In this document: one piece after another, positions 27,778-37,013 of the stretch
Position numbering within the stretch: the first letter of the stretch is position 1
How the letters are laid out: each line of letters begins with the position of its first letter
Origin: Alkalimarinus alittae
Lineage (GTDB): Bacteria; Pseudomonadota; Gammaproteobacteria; Pseudomonadales; Oleiphilaceae
Length of the DNA: 64,000 nt
Direction: 5' to 3'
NCBI RefSeq assembly: GCF_026016465.1
Contig: NZ_CP100390.1
Location: 620,001-684,000, forward strand
Translations under genes and position numbers: made by a program
Notes under the pieces: model-generated
What the model was told of the DNA's origin: nothing
The model's database searches: none
What the model saw: the letters and a program-made list of their open reading frames with translations, nothing else

Positions 27778-28518
27778 ATGTCAAAAATACTAATTCGACT
27801 CAGTTTTATACTATTGCTTATATCTAATAAGTTGGCGTATGCCGACGTTAATCAATATGTTTGTGGCATCTCTGATGGATTCCCTCCTTATCAGTTTAAA
27901 AGTGCGCAGGGGGACGTTGATGGTTTCGATGCAGATGTTTTGAAACTTATTTCAAACTCAGAAAGCAATCAATTTAGTTTTTACCAAGCTAACTGGGATA
28001 GCGTCGTTAGCGACTTGGTTCATACACGTAAATTAGATTGTGCCGTTGGTATGGAGATAACGGAGGTTAGAGCAAGGTACTTTGACTTTACCGTTCCGTA
28101 TTATTATCGTTACACAGTTGTTTTTGTCTTATCTACTAATACTCATATCAAAAGCTTAACTGACTTAATGGGCAGAAAAGTCGCTGGAGATAGACATTCA
28201 GAATTAGAGAAAAGTCTAGAGCTTAAAGGCGTGGGAAATTTAATTCGTTTAAGACAAACGGGTTCTAAAGAAGAGTCTATGAGACTACTAAAGAGCGGTG
28301 AGGTGGTGGCCGTTATTGCACCGAAAGAGGTCGGAATTTACCTAGCGAAAGCGCTTAATATGGACGTGAATATTATCGATGTATTCGAGCAAAGAAGCCC
28401 CGTTGGCATGGCTGTTAAGAAGGGCAATGCTGAAACATTGAACGTATTGAATAAGGCGCTCAAAAAGCTTATAAAAAATGGCGAGATTGAAAAACTGCAT
28501 CAGCAGTGGTTTGATTAA
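27778..28518 (+). CDS. Orphan periplasmic solute-binding protein, family 3
   Basis: 246 aa from the ATG at 27778, which has GAGGAG just upstream and begins a clean signal peptide (MSKILIRLSFILLLISN, cleavage after AYA). The mature part is an SBP_bac_3 amino-acid-binding fold: CGISDGFPPYQFK, DGFDADVLKLI, DCAVGMEITEVRARYFDFTV (two motifs adjoining) and IEKLHQQWF at the end. No transporter genes adjoin it. It resembles the protein at 8987 in type but not closely in sequence. Confidence 0.8.
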   Translation: MSKILIRLSFILLLISNKLAYADVNQYVCGISDGFPPYQFKSAQGDVDGFDADVLKLISNSESNQFSFYQANWDSVVSDLVHTRKLDCAVGMEITEVRARYFDFTVPYYYRYTVVFVLSTNTHIKSLTDLMGRKVAGDRHSELEKSLELKGVGNLIRLRQTGSKEESMRLLKSGEVVAVIAPKEVGIYLAKALNMDVNIIDVFEQRSPVGMAVKKGNAETLNVLNKALKKLIKNGEIEKLHQQWFD

Positions 28519-28597
28519 AATTATGGAATAAGTAGCGCTTTGTGTCTGCTAAAGTAAGGCATATTTTTACGATGTGCTAAATTATCAAGGATGAACC

Positions 28598-29386
28598 GTG
28601 CAAGAGTTACGAAAAATAGAAGATTACCTAACTGTGCGTCCAAAGCCAAAGGGCATAGACGTGCTTTGTGGTTTAAAGCACTTTGCGATTATTACTTATG
28701 CCGTACCTGTTGATCGTTTTAAGGGGGTATTTCCTGAGCGATTCCAGTTAGACACTATTGAAGTTAAAGGCCAAACAATGGGCCTTGTTTCAGTTGTACC
28801 CTTTATTGATGTGGATTTTACCTCAGCTGTTTTTCCTTTCCCCAAGTTTACAATGGGGCAAACAAACTACCGTATATATATTGTCGACAAAGAAACAAAT
28901 GAACGCTGCGTATGGTTTTTAGGTACAACGCTCGACTCTTGGACTGTAGTTGTCCCCAGATATTGTTGGAGTCTTCCTTGGCATTCAGGAAAAATTAATT
29001 TTGATTGTCATTTTAATGAATCTACAAAGCTGTATGATAAGTACATAATGGACACTCGATCCACGTGGGCAGACGCGTCTGTTGAGCTAGTTCAATCATC
29101 GCGCGACGTGTTTGATTTCCCAGGTTTTCCAGATACACAGTCTGCGCTTGTGTATCTTACGCATCCCCTTGCTGGGTTTTATCATCGCAGAGATGGAAAA
29201 TTGGGCACCTATAGAGTTTGGCATAAAAAGCTAGAGGTGAAACCTGCGCAGTTGAAGTCAGCAAAATTTAAGCTCCTATCAGACCTTGGCCTTGTTCAAG
29301 AGTCAGAACAACTCTTACCTTATAGTGTTTTAATTGAACCCATTAATGAGTTCACAATATATTTACCGCCAACCGTAATCGAGTAA
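28598..29386 (+). CDS. DUF2071 family protein
   Basis: 262 aa cytoplasmic protein of the DUF2071/YqjF-like group, recognised from VPVDRFKGVFPERFQLD near the N-terminus, the GLVSVVPFIDVDF segment, TNYRIYI and the SALVYLTHPLAGFYHRR region. Function is unknown. Start is GTG at 28598 with AAGGA eight bases before it. Confidence 0.7.
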   Translation: MQELRKIEDYLTVRPKPKGIDVLCGLKHFAIITYAVPVDRFKGVFPERFQLDTIEVKGQTMGLVSVVPFIDVDFTSAVFPFPKFTMGQTNYRIYIVDKETNERCVWFLGTTLDSWTVVVPRYCWSLPWHSGKINFDCHFNESTKLYDKYIMDTRSTWADASVELVQSSRDVFDFPGFPDTQSALVYLTHPLAGFYHRRDGKLGTYRVWHKKLEVKPAQLKSAKFKLLSDLGLVQESEQLLPYSVLIEPINEFTIYLPPTVIE

Positions 29387-29577
29387 ACGTCTAGCTATAA
29401 ATATTAAGGGGCGCCGAAAATACCGTCGGGATAATTTACAGATTGTTATTCGTCAGTAGGGGGGTAAAAATTTAGTGCTTTGTTCTGCCGTTAGTTGTTT
29501 TTTTATGGATTAATTATTGCTAATAACTATTTCTCTATTATTGATTAAAGATCGACTACATCAAGGAATGAGTAAAA

Positions 29578-30168
29578 ATGAAAAAATATTTATTATTAGG
29601 CGCTTTGCTTTCATCTATATCAGGCGTTGCTTCTGCAACAGTGATTGTTGACCAGATTGGTGATGCAGATGGCTTTGGTATTGGGGCAACTCATGGGGCA
29701 TCGTTTGACTGGAGTGCAGTTAGCTCTTCTGGTGACGGGGATGGAACGGATAGCTGGATAACGGGTGATACGACTATTTCCCATACTTATGATGTGTCAG
29801 GGCTTGGCACTATTACGTCTGCTTCTTTAGAGATTTTCTCGGGCGGTCAGGGGTTGTATGGTCTTACATCTCTGTCTATTGATGGTACGTTTATAGGCTA
29901 CCTAACGGATGGCGATGATGCTGGCCCTGGGTATAACTATGCTTGGTTGGATGTATTCGATTTATCGTCTTATTCATCGTTACTTGATGGCGCAAATGAA
30001 CTGACTATTGATGTATATAGAGATGGCGGAGATGGATGGACCTTAGATTATTCTAAGCTAACCATCTCAGATGAAGGCGCTGCTTCAGCAGTACCAGAGC
30101 CAGCGAGTCTTGCACTTTTCGGTCTTGGACTTGCGGGTCTTGGTCTGACTAGAAGAAAGAAGTCTTAA
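29578..30168 (+). CDS. PEP-CTERM sorting-signal secreted protein
   Basis: 196 aa. N-terminal signal peptide (about 1-20, cleavage near ASA) and a C-terminal tripartite sorting tag: VPEPAS, a hydrophobic span (LALFGLGLAGLGL) and TRRKKS. The body is Gly/Asp/Ser-rich and beta-strand-like. PEP-CTERM proteins are exported and processed by an exosortase and are tied to exopolysaccharide production; no exosortase gene is in this window. A terminator follows directly. Confidence 0.9.
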   Translation: MKKYLLLGALLSSISGVASATVIVDQIGDADGFGIGATHGASFDWSAVSSSGDGDGTDSWITGDTTISHTYDVSGLGTITSASLEIFSGGQGLYGLTSLSIDGTFIGYLTDGDDAGPGYNYAWLDVFDLSSYSSLLDGANELTIDVYRDGGDGWTLDYSKLTISDEGAASAVPEPASLALFGLGLAGLGLTRRKKS

Positions 30169-30189
30169 TAGCCAACAGGTTATAGCGAT

Positions 30190-30219
30190 AAAGCCTCGAT
30201 GTGAATCGGGGCTTTTTTT
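30190..30219 (+). terminator. Intrinsic terminator of the PEP-CTERM gene
   Basis: AAAGCCTCGAT, loop GTGA, ATCGGGGCTTT and a seven-base T run; 11 pairs with one G-U. Confidence 0.92.
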
Positions 30220-30301
30220 GTCCCCAAAAGCGCCTATAAATAGAGTGTTGTGGTTTTACTATATACGATGTGTTTAGCGAGTGAGTAGTAAGCCGTGTCG
30301 C

Positions 30302-31159
30302 TTAGTAAGTTTTTTGATTGAATTTATCATTCACCATAAGCGCGAATAAAATAATCCCGCCACCGATTGATAGACGTAAAATATCCGCATCACGATTCCA
30401 GAACAATACGTTGACCAATATGCCCGCAGGTATTAATAGGTTATTGGCGACCGCCAGGGTTCCGACGCTTACCTGTGTGGCCCCATTGTTCCATGCAAAA
30501 TACCCAATGCCAGAAGCTACAACGCCTAGATAAATTAAAATAGACCACTGTAGTGTGGTGGTGGGCAGCTTATCTGGATTGCCGAGGAGTAGAAAACAAG
30601 GAATAACAACCGCTAATGCGCCCATAAAAAACCAACCAAACACGGTGTGCTGAGGTAAATCTATTCGTTCTTTTGCAATAATGCGTTTATACGCGACTTG
30701 TCCTGCCGCGAAACAAAAATTGGCCCCCTGCACGATTAATAATCCCTTTAAAAAGCCTTCATCTACGCCTTGATAGCGAATGGTAATGGCGCCGATAACG
30801 GCTAACAATGCGCTGATGGTAAAGCCAATATTTAGTCGGCGATCAAGCAGACCGTTAAGCACCGTAATGTAAATAGGGGTCATAACGGTGAACAATAATA
30901 CCTCGGGCACAGAAAGGTATAAAAAGGATTGGTAATAAAACCCATACATGATGCCGAGTTGAATCGCACCACACATCATCAGCTGTAAAGCTATTTTGGG
31001 GTTGATTTGGCGCGGTTTTAAAAACGGTAAAAACACCAACGTAGCGAGGGCTACTCTGACCAATACAGAAAACCAAGCATCTACCTGTCCAGCAAGATAG
31101 ACCCCGATCAAACTAAACGAAAATGCCCACAAAACAGTGACGGCAATAAGCATTGGCAT
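30302..31159 (-). CDS. EamA/DMT-family membrane transporter
   Basis: 285 aa with about ten transmembrane segments in two EamA repeats; the second repeat holds GVVASGIGYFAWNNGATQVS and begins after residue 145, both typical of drug/metabolite exporters of the RhaT/YdcZ-like group. Substrate unknown. It is divergent from the CDGSH gene across 124 bases. Confidence 0.87.
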   Translation of the reverse strand: MPMLIAVTVLWAFSFSLIGVYLAGQVDAWFSVLVRVALATLVFLPFLKPRQINPKIALQLMMCGAIQLGIMYGFYYQSFLYLSVPEVLLFTVMTPIYITVLNGLLDRRLNIGFTISALLAVIGAITIRYQGVDEGFLKGLLIVQGANFCFAAGQVAYKRIIAKERIDLPQHTVFGWFFMGALAVVIPCFLLLGNPDKLPTTTLQWSILIYLGVVASGIGYFAWNNGATQVSVGTLAVANNLLIPAGILVNVLFWNRDADILRLSIGGGIILFALMVNDKFNQKTY

Positions 31160-31283
31160 GAGAATAATCCATAAGCTAGAGTATGGGTAAGTCTACCGAT
31201 TTCTCTAATATGCGTATAGCTTTCATCTGAGGGTATCGGGTGTGTAGCTAAAACATTATAGATCACAAGTATGGAGCCAATAA

Positions 31284-31718
31284 ATGAAGCCGACAGTAGC
31301 CAATAATAAGCCCGTCAAAGTCGATTTAACTGAGGGTGATGCGTATTAATTTTGTACTTGTGGACGTTCAAATAACCAGCCTTTTTGTGATGGTTCTCAT
31401 GTAGGAACCGATTTTAAACCAATGTCCTTTACCGCCGAAAAGTCGGGTGAGGCTTTTTTATGCCAATGTAAGCACTCGGCAAATTTGCCTTATTGCGATG
31501 GTAGCCACAAACAGTTTGATGATGGGGCAATAGGAAAAGAAGGGCCGGGTATTCAACCACGATCAGGTAATACGCCTGTTGCTAGCGCTACGGCAGAAGA
31601 ACCTACCGTTGAGTTTATACATCAGTTGGCTAGAGATGGCTTATCGAAGATGGGGCATCACGGCCCTATGACGTCTATGGGGGTACCTCGACATCTTGGG
31701 ATGACATTCAAGTTATGA
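31284..31718 (+). pseudogene. CDGSH iron-sulfur part of a broken CDGSH-glutamate synthase gene
   Basis: Reading from the ATG at 31284, the frame encodes a KVDLTEGDAY lead-in, then TAA at 31347-31349, then without any shift CTCGRSNNQPFCDGSH (first CDGSH cluster motif) and CQCKHSANLPYCDGSH (second). The part after the stop could be expressed from ATG 31422 with the second cluster only. The frame ends in TGA at 31716-31718. In the +2 frame just before the next ATG the codons read WDDIQVMTAQMATKPL, which continues the fused family I remember; one missing base near 31690 would restore PR-x-SWDDIQ. Two lesions suggest decay or sequence error. Confidence 0.7.
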
Positions 31719-32821
31719 CGGCGCAAATGGCGACTAAGCCTTTGCTCGAAGATGTGGCTGTTAGTACCGAGCTTGTTATTGGGCCAAAGGCTAATAAGCC
31801 GCTGAAATTGAAGATCCCTCTATTTGTGTCAGATATGAGTTTTGGCGCACTCTCAGAAGAAGCAAAGCTTGCTTTAGCAAAAGGCGCTGAATTGGCCGGT
31901 ACAGGCATTTGTTCTGGTGAAGGGGGGGGGGGGCTGCCAGAAGAGCAGATGGCCAATTCTCGCTATTTTTATGAATTAGCGAGTGCGCAATTTGGATACG
32001 ATGAAACTAAGCTAAAAGGTGTTCAGGCTTTCCACTTTAAAGGTGGGCAGGGCGCAAAAACAGGTACCGGCGGCCACCTGCCGGGCAATAAAAATGTGGG
32101 TAAAATTTCAGCGGTACGGGGTATTCCTGAAGGTGAACCTGCAATTTCACCCCCTACCTTTAAAAACCTACACTCAGTGGATGATTGTAAGGCATTTTCT
32201 GACCGTGTGCGCGAAGTCACGGGCGGTATTCCTATTGGGTTTAAATTGAGCGCGAACCATATCGAAAAAGATATTCAGTTTGCATTAGATGCCGGTGCAG
32301 ATTATATCATCCTAGATGGGCGCGGAGGGGGAACAGGGGCAGCACCCGAAATGTTTCGTGACCACATAAGTGTACCCACTATACCTGCGTTAGCACGTGC
32401 ACGTCGTTACCTTGATCAACAGGGCGTGAGCGGTCAAGTAACCCTTATTATTACCGGTGGCCTGCGCACACCAATCGATTTTGTAAAAGCGTTAGCATTA
32501 GGCGCGGATGGTGTGGCTGTCGCAAATAGTGCTATGCAATCAATCGGTTGTGTTGCGGCTCGCATGTGTAATACAAATAATTGCCCAGCAGGTATTGCGA
32601 CTCAAAAAGCGGATTTACGACAACGACTAAACGTCGATAAATCAGCAACGCAACTCAAGAACTTCTTTGTAGCATCTGTTGAACTTATGCAAGTGATGGC
32701 GAGGGCATGTGGACATGATTCGTTAAGTTTATTTAATCATGATGATCTAGCTACGTGGCATCGAGAGATGGCATTATTATCTGGCGTAAGGTTTTCGGGT
32801 TTTACCCATCCAGAAAGTTAG
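31715..32821 (+). CDS. FMN-binding glutamate synthase-domain protein (separated C-terminal half)
   Basis: 368 aa TIM-barrel domain related to the large subunit of glutamate synthase: DMSFGALSEEAKLALAKGAE (two adjoining motifs), AFHFKGGQGAKTGTGGHLPG, ILDGRGGGTGAAPEMF, LIITGGLR, ALGADGVAVANS and the cysteine cluster CNTNNCPAG that holds an iron-sulfur centre. In relatives I recall it is the C-terminal half of a CDGSH fusion; here it starts at an ATG overlapping the upstream TGA (ATGA), probably an internal Met of the ancestral protein. A run of twelve G residues at 31922-31933 encodes GGGG. Whether it is made and active is uncertain. Confidence 0.75.
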   Translation: MTAQMATKPLLEDVAVSTELVIGPKANKPLKLKIPLFVSDMSFGALSEEAKLALAKGAELAGTGICSGEGGGGLPEEQMANSRYFYELASAQFGYDETKLKGVQAFHFKGGQGAKTGTGGHLPGNKNVGKISAVRGIPEGEPAISPPTFKNLHSVDDCKAFSDRVREVTGGIPIGFKLSANHIEKDIQFALDAGADYIILDGRGGGTGAAPEMFRDHISVPTIPALARARRYLDQQGVSGQVTLIITGGLRTPIDFVKALALGADGVAVANSAMQSIGCVAARMCNTNNCPAGIATQKADLRQRLNVDKSATQLKNFFVASVELMQVMARACGHDSLSLFNHDDLATWHREMALLSGVRFSGFTHPES

Positions 32822-32837
32822 GAATAACAACTATTAG

Positions 32838-32858
32838 GCGGGTCGGGTTAAGACCCGC
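32838..32858. other. Hairpin after glutamate synthase-domain gene
   Basis: GCGGGTC, seven-base loop, GACCCGC. No T run follows on either strand, so it is not a clear intrinsic terminator. Confidence 0.5.
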
Positions 32859-32898
32859 TATAAAAAATTGGCATACTTTAAATAGCACGAAGGCTCAC

Positions 32899-33267
32899 AT
32901 GAAATTTATCACCCCTTTGACACTTGCATCTACTCTGTTTATTTCTGCCTGTACAAGTTCCCCCCAGGTTGAGTTAGATAATCAAGCCCATACGGTCAAA
33001 CTGTCGCCCGTCGCAATGCATCGTTTTCAGTGTGAGAGCGGTGCTGCGATTGTTGCAACTTATACGAGCGACGACGCTGTAACGGTTCAGTACAAGGGGA
33101 GTGATTACCCTATGAAAATAGCGGTCTCGGCTAGTGGGGCTCGTTATGTTGGCGGTGAGTTAGAGTGGTGGACAAAGGGTTCGGGACCTCAATCTGAAGG
33201 CGCTCTTTTCCGCCATAGGCCTGATGGTACGACGGGTGACCGTGTCGAGCTTTGCACAGAAGTTTAA
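32899..33267 (+). CDS. MliC/PliC-type lysozyme inhibitor lipoprotein
   Basis: 122 aa. Lipoprotein signal with lipobox FISAC, then the MliC domain: HRFQCESGAAIVATY, a SASGARYVGGELEWWTKG core and GALFRHRPDG. Members bind and block C-type lysozyme in the periplasm through the conserved SASGARY-type loop. Start is ATG 32899 with GAAGG six bases before; a longer frame upstream overlaps the previous gene and is unsupported. Confidence 0.87.
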   Translation: MKFITPLTLASTLFISACTSSPQVELDNQAHTVKLSPVAMHRFQCESGAAIVATYTSDDAVTVQYKGSDYPMKIAVSASGARYVGGELEWWTKGSGPQSEGALFRHRPDGTTGDRVELCTEV

Positions 33268-33641
33268 TTCTGAGCGAACAGACTGTACTAGTTAGTTTAT
33301 AGATTCTGATTATTAAGCCCTAATCTAGTCTAACGAAATTAGAGAATCTTATAGAGGATTCTATTAGGATTCTCGCCTTCTTTTAGCGTATTTGTCGCCT
33401 ACCTAAATTACACACTGCACTAATAAGCGCCATCCTTTCTGGTCTCTCTGCACCATAATAAGGCGTCCAGCTTTCGTTTGAACTATTTTGGGGAGTTCTT
33501 AGGTTAACGCATATCTGTTTGCGCACATAAATGAATGTTAATTCACTGAAATATAAGTGTTTTTTTGGCAGGTGGATTGAATCATGCTTTGTATGGGATG
33601 TTGATGAAAATAAGCCCTACTGCCCATGCAAAGGATGAAAG
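33268..33641. other. Intergenic region upstream of urease operon
   Basis: No protein gene apparent. It contains an inverted repeat GAGAATC (33342-33348) / GATTCTC (33368-33374), an NtrC-like half-site TGCACCA (33449-33455), and the candidate sigma-54 promoter listed separately. Confidence 0.4.
33566..33581 (+). promoter_or_regulatory. Candidate sigma-54 promoter of urease operon
   Basis: TGGCAGGTGGATTGAA: the GG at -24 and the G of TTG at -12 have the correct spacing for the consensus TGGCACG-N4-TTGCA, with C to G in the first box and C to A in the second. Position 156 bases before ureD and the half NtrC-like site about 110 bases upstream fit nitrogen control of urease, but the match is imperfect. 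Confidence 0.4.
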
Positions 33642-33725
33642 ATGAGCATCAAAAAACTCTCTAAATTAAACCGACGTCTTGATGTGTTTAAGCGCCCAAA
33701 TCAGATCAAACTGTTGACGGTATGA
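33642..33725 (+). CDS. 27-residue basic upstream ORF overlapping ureD
   Basis: ATG at 33642 with AAGGA six to seven bases before it, ending in TGA at 33723-33725 that overlaps the ureD ATG at 33722 (ATGA). The peptide is strongly basic (MSIKKLSKLNRRLDVFKR and nine more). ureD itself has no good Shine-Dalgarno, so translation of this short ORF may be coupled to ureD. No family recognised. Confidence 0.45.
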   Translation: MSIKKLSKLNRRLDVFKRPNQIKLLTV

Positions 33726-34633
33726 CGGCCTTCTTGCACGTTAAACCCTCACGAATGCTCGTTAAGCACTCAGGCCACCGGTTTGATTTAGAACGGCGTT
33801 GGGCTGCTGGGTTATCGCTTGGCTTTGAATCAAAAGCCGATGGTGATGAGGGCGTGGTCACTCGTTTGGTGCGCCGTAAACATCATGGCCCTCTAAGAGT
33901 GCAGCGGCCATTTTATCCAGAAGGCCGACACGGCTGCTGCCACGTTTATCTGTTACACCCTCCTGGTGGATTAGTCAGTGGAGACGAGCTTCGTATTGAG
34001 GCATCTGTCGGTGAGGGTGCCCATGTACTGCTAACCACCCCTGCGGCGGCCAAACTCTATAAAGCGGATAGTCACGGTGTTGCTTGGGGGCAGCATACTG
34101 ACCTACAGGTCGCTAGCAACGGCATTCTCGAATACTTGCCTCAGGAAACCCTTGCCTTTGACGGTTCCCGCGGCGAACAGACGACGACTATCAGTCTTGA
34201 AAGCGGCGCCAAGTGTATCGGTTGGGAAGTTCTTGCCCTCGGTCGACCTGCTAGCAAATTGCCGTTTGTTTCTGGGCATTTGGAACAACGCTTTCGCCTG
34301 TCGGTGGACGGCCGTCCTTTGTGGCTTGAGCGTCAACTGATGGAGCCCTCACACCCCCGTTATAACGGCCATTGGGGGCAAGGTGGCGCAACGGTTCAGG
34401 CGACCCTTTGGGTTGTCGGTCTAGAGGATGAAAGTAGCGCTATTGAAGCATTGCGGGAAGTCCTGCCAGATAACTCTCGATGGGCTGTCACCCGCCGCCG
34501 AGGTGTGTTGCTACTGCGCTATTTAGGGCAGGAAAGAAACGAAGCTTGGGCGCTTTGCCAGCAAGCCTGGGCGCTACTCAGACCACAACTGATTGGACAG
34601 CCTGCCAGTGTTCCCCGAATCTGGCTGACCTGA
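33722..34633 (+). CDS. ureD: Urease accessory protein UreD
   Basis: Part of the UreDFG scaffold that delivers nickel and CO2 to the urease active site. 303 aa with the family blocks VRRKHHGPLRVQRPFYPEG (RRKHHGPLRVQRP quoted), HPPGGLVSGDEL, TTPAAAKLYK, YLPQETLAFDGS and GWEVLALGR. First structural gene of the operon; its ATG overlaps the stop of a 27-codon ORF. The next gene, ureA, starts 29 bases on. Confidence 0.95.
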   Translation: MTAFLHVKPSRMLVKHSGHRFDLERRWAAGLSLGFESKADGDEGVVTRLVRRKHHGPLRVQRPFYPEGRHGCCHVYLLHPPGGLVSGDELRIEASVGEGAHVLLTTPAAAKLYKADSHGVAWGQHTDLQVASNGILEYLPQETLAFDGSRGEQTTTISLESGAKCIGWEVLALGRPASKLPFVSGHLEQRFRLSVDGRPLWLERQLMEPSHPRYNGHWGQGGATVQATLWVVGLEDESSAIEALREVLPDNSRWAVTRRRGVLLLRYLGQERNEAWALCQQAWALLRPQLIGQPASVPRIWLT

Positions 34634-34662
34634 AAAATATACGAATAGCGGAGTAAAACAAC

Positions 34663-34965
34663 GTGGAATTAACACCGAGAGACAAAGACAAGTTGCTGCT
34701 GTTTACAGCCGGTTTATTAGCTGAACGCCGCAAAGCCAAAGGCCTTAAATTGAACTATCCAGAAGCCATTGCGCTGATCACTACAGAGGTGATGGAAGGT
34801 GCTAGGGAAGGGCGGTCCGTTGCAGAGTTGATGAGCAGCGGGGCAGAAATTCTGACTCGTGACGATGTGATGGAGGGTATTGCAGAGATGATCCCCGAAG
34901 TACAGGTGGAGGCTACATTTCCGGATGGCACCAAGCTTGTCACCGTTCATAATCCAATAGTATGA
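34663..34965 (+). CDS. ureA: Urease gamma subunit UreA
   Basis: 100 aa structural subunit of urea amidohydrolase; [49 protein letters not shown]-type blocks and the C-terminal VTVHNPI are diagnostic. GTG start at 34663 with GCGGAG upstream at a suitable distance. Full length. Confidence 0.97.
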   Translation: MELTPRDKDKLLLFTAGLLAERRKAKGLKLNYPEAIALITTEVMEGAREGRSVAELMSSGAEILTRDDVMEGIAEMIPEVQVEATFPDGTKLVTVHNPIV

Positions 34966-34975
34966 GGGGCACGCT

Positions 34976-35293
34976 ATGATTCCCGGAGAGTACCAGCTTA
35001 AAGACGGTGATATCGAACTCTGCGTTGGCCGCGAACGCATTACGTTAGAGGTCGGCAATACTGGCGATCGACCGATTCAAATAGGCTCGCATTATCACTT
35101 TGCCGAAGCAAACCCTGCGCTGACGTTTGATCGCGAGCTGGCAAGAGGTTATCGACTCGATGTGGCCGCAGGCACGGCGATTCGTTTTGAGCCGGGTCAG
35201 TTTCGTCAGATTACGTTAATTCCTTTTGTGGGCCATCGTGAGATATATGGTTTTCGAGGCGAGGTAATGGGCAAACTAGAGGACAAAGAATGA
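34976..35293 (+). CDS. ureB: Urease beta subunit UreB
   Basis: 105 aa structural subunit: [33 protein letters not shown], and [12 protein letters not shown] match the family. It starts 10 bases after ureA and overlaps ureC by four bases (ATGA), so translation is coupled. Confidence 0.97.
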   Translation: MIPGEYQLKDGDIELCVGRERITLEVGNTGDRPIQIGSHYHFAEANPALTFDRELARGYRLDVAAGTAIRFEPGQFRQITLIPFVGHREIYGFRGEVMGKLEDKE

Positions 35294-36993
35294 AAATCTC
35301 AAGACAAGCCTATGCTGATATGTACGGCCCCACGACTGGCGACCGGGTAAGACTCGGTGATACCGAACTGTGGATTGAAGTCGAAAGCGATGCGACTCAC
35401 TATGGTGATGAGGTTAAATTTGGCGGCGGTAAAGTGATCCGCGATGGGATGGGTCAGAGTCAGCGCGCGGATGATTCTGTTATGGATACAGTCATCACTA
35501 ACGCCTTAATTTTAGATTGGTGGGGCATCGTAAAAGCGGACGTTGGCATTCAACAAGGGCGTATCGCGGGTATTGGCAAATCTGGTAATCCAGATATTCA
35601 GCCAGACGTAGACATTGTGATTGGCCCGGGTACAGAAATCATCGCAGGGGAAGGTAAAATTCTGACCGCGGGTGGCGTTGACCCCCATATCCACTTTATT
35701 TGTCCTCAGCAAGTGGAAGAAGCCCTGATGAGTGGTATTACCACCATGTTGGGTGGCGGCACGGGTCCTGCTACTGGCACCAATGCAACGACCTGCACAC
35801 CGGGTGCTTGGCACATGGGTAAAATGCTTCAGGCAGTGGATGAACTGCCGATGAACATTGGTTTTTTAGGTAAAGGAAACGCGAGTCTCCCTGAGGCCTT
35901 AGAGGTGCAGATAAAAGCAGGGGCTATCGGCCTAAAATTACATGAAGATTGGGGGACGTCGCCAGCGAGTATCGATAACTGTCTCACGGTCGCAGATCAA
36001 TATGATGTGCAGGTTGCGATCCATACCGATACGCTAAACGAATCTGGCTTTGTAGAAGATACCTTGGCTGCGTTCAAGGGGCGATGCATTCACACCTTTC
36101 ATACTGAGGGCGCTGGAGGTGGGCATGCACCGGATATTATCACCGCGTGCTCTAAAGATTATGTGTTGCCGTCTTCCACCAACCCTACGCGACCCTATAC
36201 GATAAACACGGTCGATGAGCATTTAGATATGCTGATGGTGTGCCATCATTTGGACCCTAATATCCCAGAAGATGTCGCCTTTGCTGATTCACGTATTCGC
36301 CGAGAAACGATTGCTGCCGAAGATATTTTGCACGATATGGGGGTGATTTCGATGATTTCATCGGACTCACAAGCCATGGGGCGGGTGGGTGAGGTGATTT
36401 GCCGTACCTGGCAAACCGCACACAAGATGAAAGTTCAGCGCGGCTTGCTACCCGAAGATGAAAGCTTAGGCGCTGATAACTTTAGAGCCAAACGATACAT
36501 CGCTAAATATACCATTAACTCTGCTATTACCCATGGTATCGCCCACGATGTGGGGTCTGTAGAGGTGGGTAAGTTGGCTGACTTGGTGCTATGGAATCCA
36601 GCATTTTTTGGTGTGAAGCCTGCCTGCATTATTAAAGGCGGTATGATCGCGGCGGCCCCTATGGGAGACCCTAATGCATCGATACCCACACCTCAGCCGG
36701 TGCACTATCGCATGATGTTCGGCGCTTTTGGTAAAGCCGCCAGTGCCACCCGTCTGACCTTTGTTAGTAAGGCTGCGCTCGACGCCGATATTGGCAAAGA
36801 ATTAGGGCTAGATAGCCCGCTCTCGGCCTGCACTGGGGTAAGACAAGTCCGCAAGCGCGATATGAAACTGAATGACGTCTGCCCGAATATTACGGTAGAC
36901 CCTCAAACCTATGAAGTGCATGCAGATGGCGAACTGCTGACCTGTGAGCCGGCTTCTGAATTACCGTTGGCCCAGCGCTATCACTTGTTCTGA
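35290..36993 (+). CDS. ureC: Urease alpha (catalytic) subunit UreC
   Basis: Nickel-dependent hydrolysis of urea to ammonia and carbamate. 567 aa, the standard length. Nickel and active-site elements are all present: HIHFICPQQ (metal His pair), GLKLHEDWG with the lysine that is carbamylated, [29 protein letters not shown], and the flap histidine in MVCHHLD. It should be catalytically competent. Confidence 0.98.
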   Translation: MKISRQAYADMYGPTTGDRVRLGDTELWIEVESDATHYGDEVKFGGGKVIRDGMGQSQRADDSVMDTVITNALILDWWGIVKADVGIQQGRIAGIGKSGNPDIQPDVDIVIGPGTEIIAGEGKILTAGGVDPHIHFICPQQVEEALMSGITTMLGGGTGPATGTNATTCTPGAWHMGKMLQAVDELPMNIGFLGKGNASLPEALEVQIKAGAIGLKLHEDWGTSPASIDNCLTVADQYDVQVAIHTDTLNESGFVEDTLAAFKGRCIHTFHTEGAGGGHAPDIITACSKDYVLPSSTNPTRPYTINTVDEHLDMLMVCHHLDPNIPEDVAFADSRIRRETIAAEDILHDMGVISMISSDSQAMGRVGEVICRTWQTAHKMKVQRGLLPEDESLGADNFRAKRYIAKYTINSAITHGIAHDVGSVEVGKLADLVLWNPAFFGVKPACIIKGGMIAAAPMGDPNASIPTPQPVHYRMMFGAFGKAASATRLTFVSKAALDADIGKELGLDSPLSACTGVRQVRKRDMKLNDVCPNITVDPQTYEVHADGELLTCEPASELPLAQRYHLF

Positions 36994-37013
36994 GCCATAA
37001 ACCGGAGACCTAT

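Noticed and set aside
34717-35058. 113-codon minus-strand frame across ureA and ureB
   Set aside because: Opposite two clear urease subunit genes; Ser/Pro/Cys-rich artefact.
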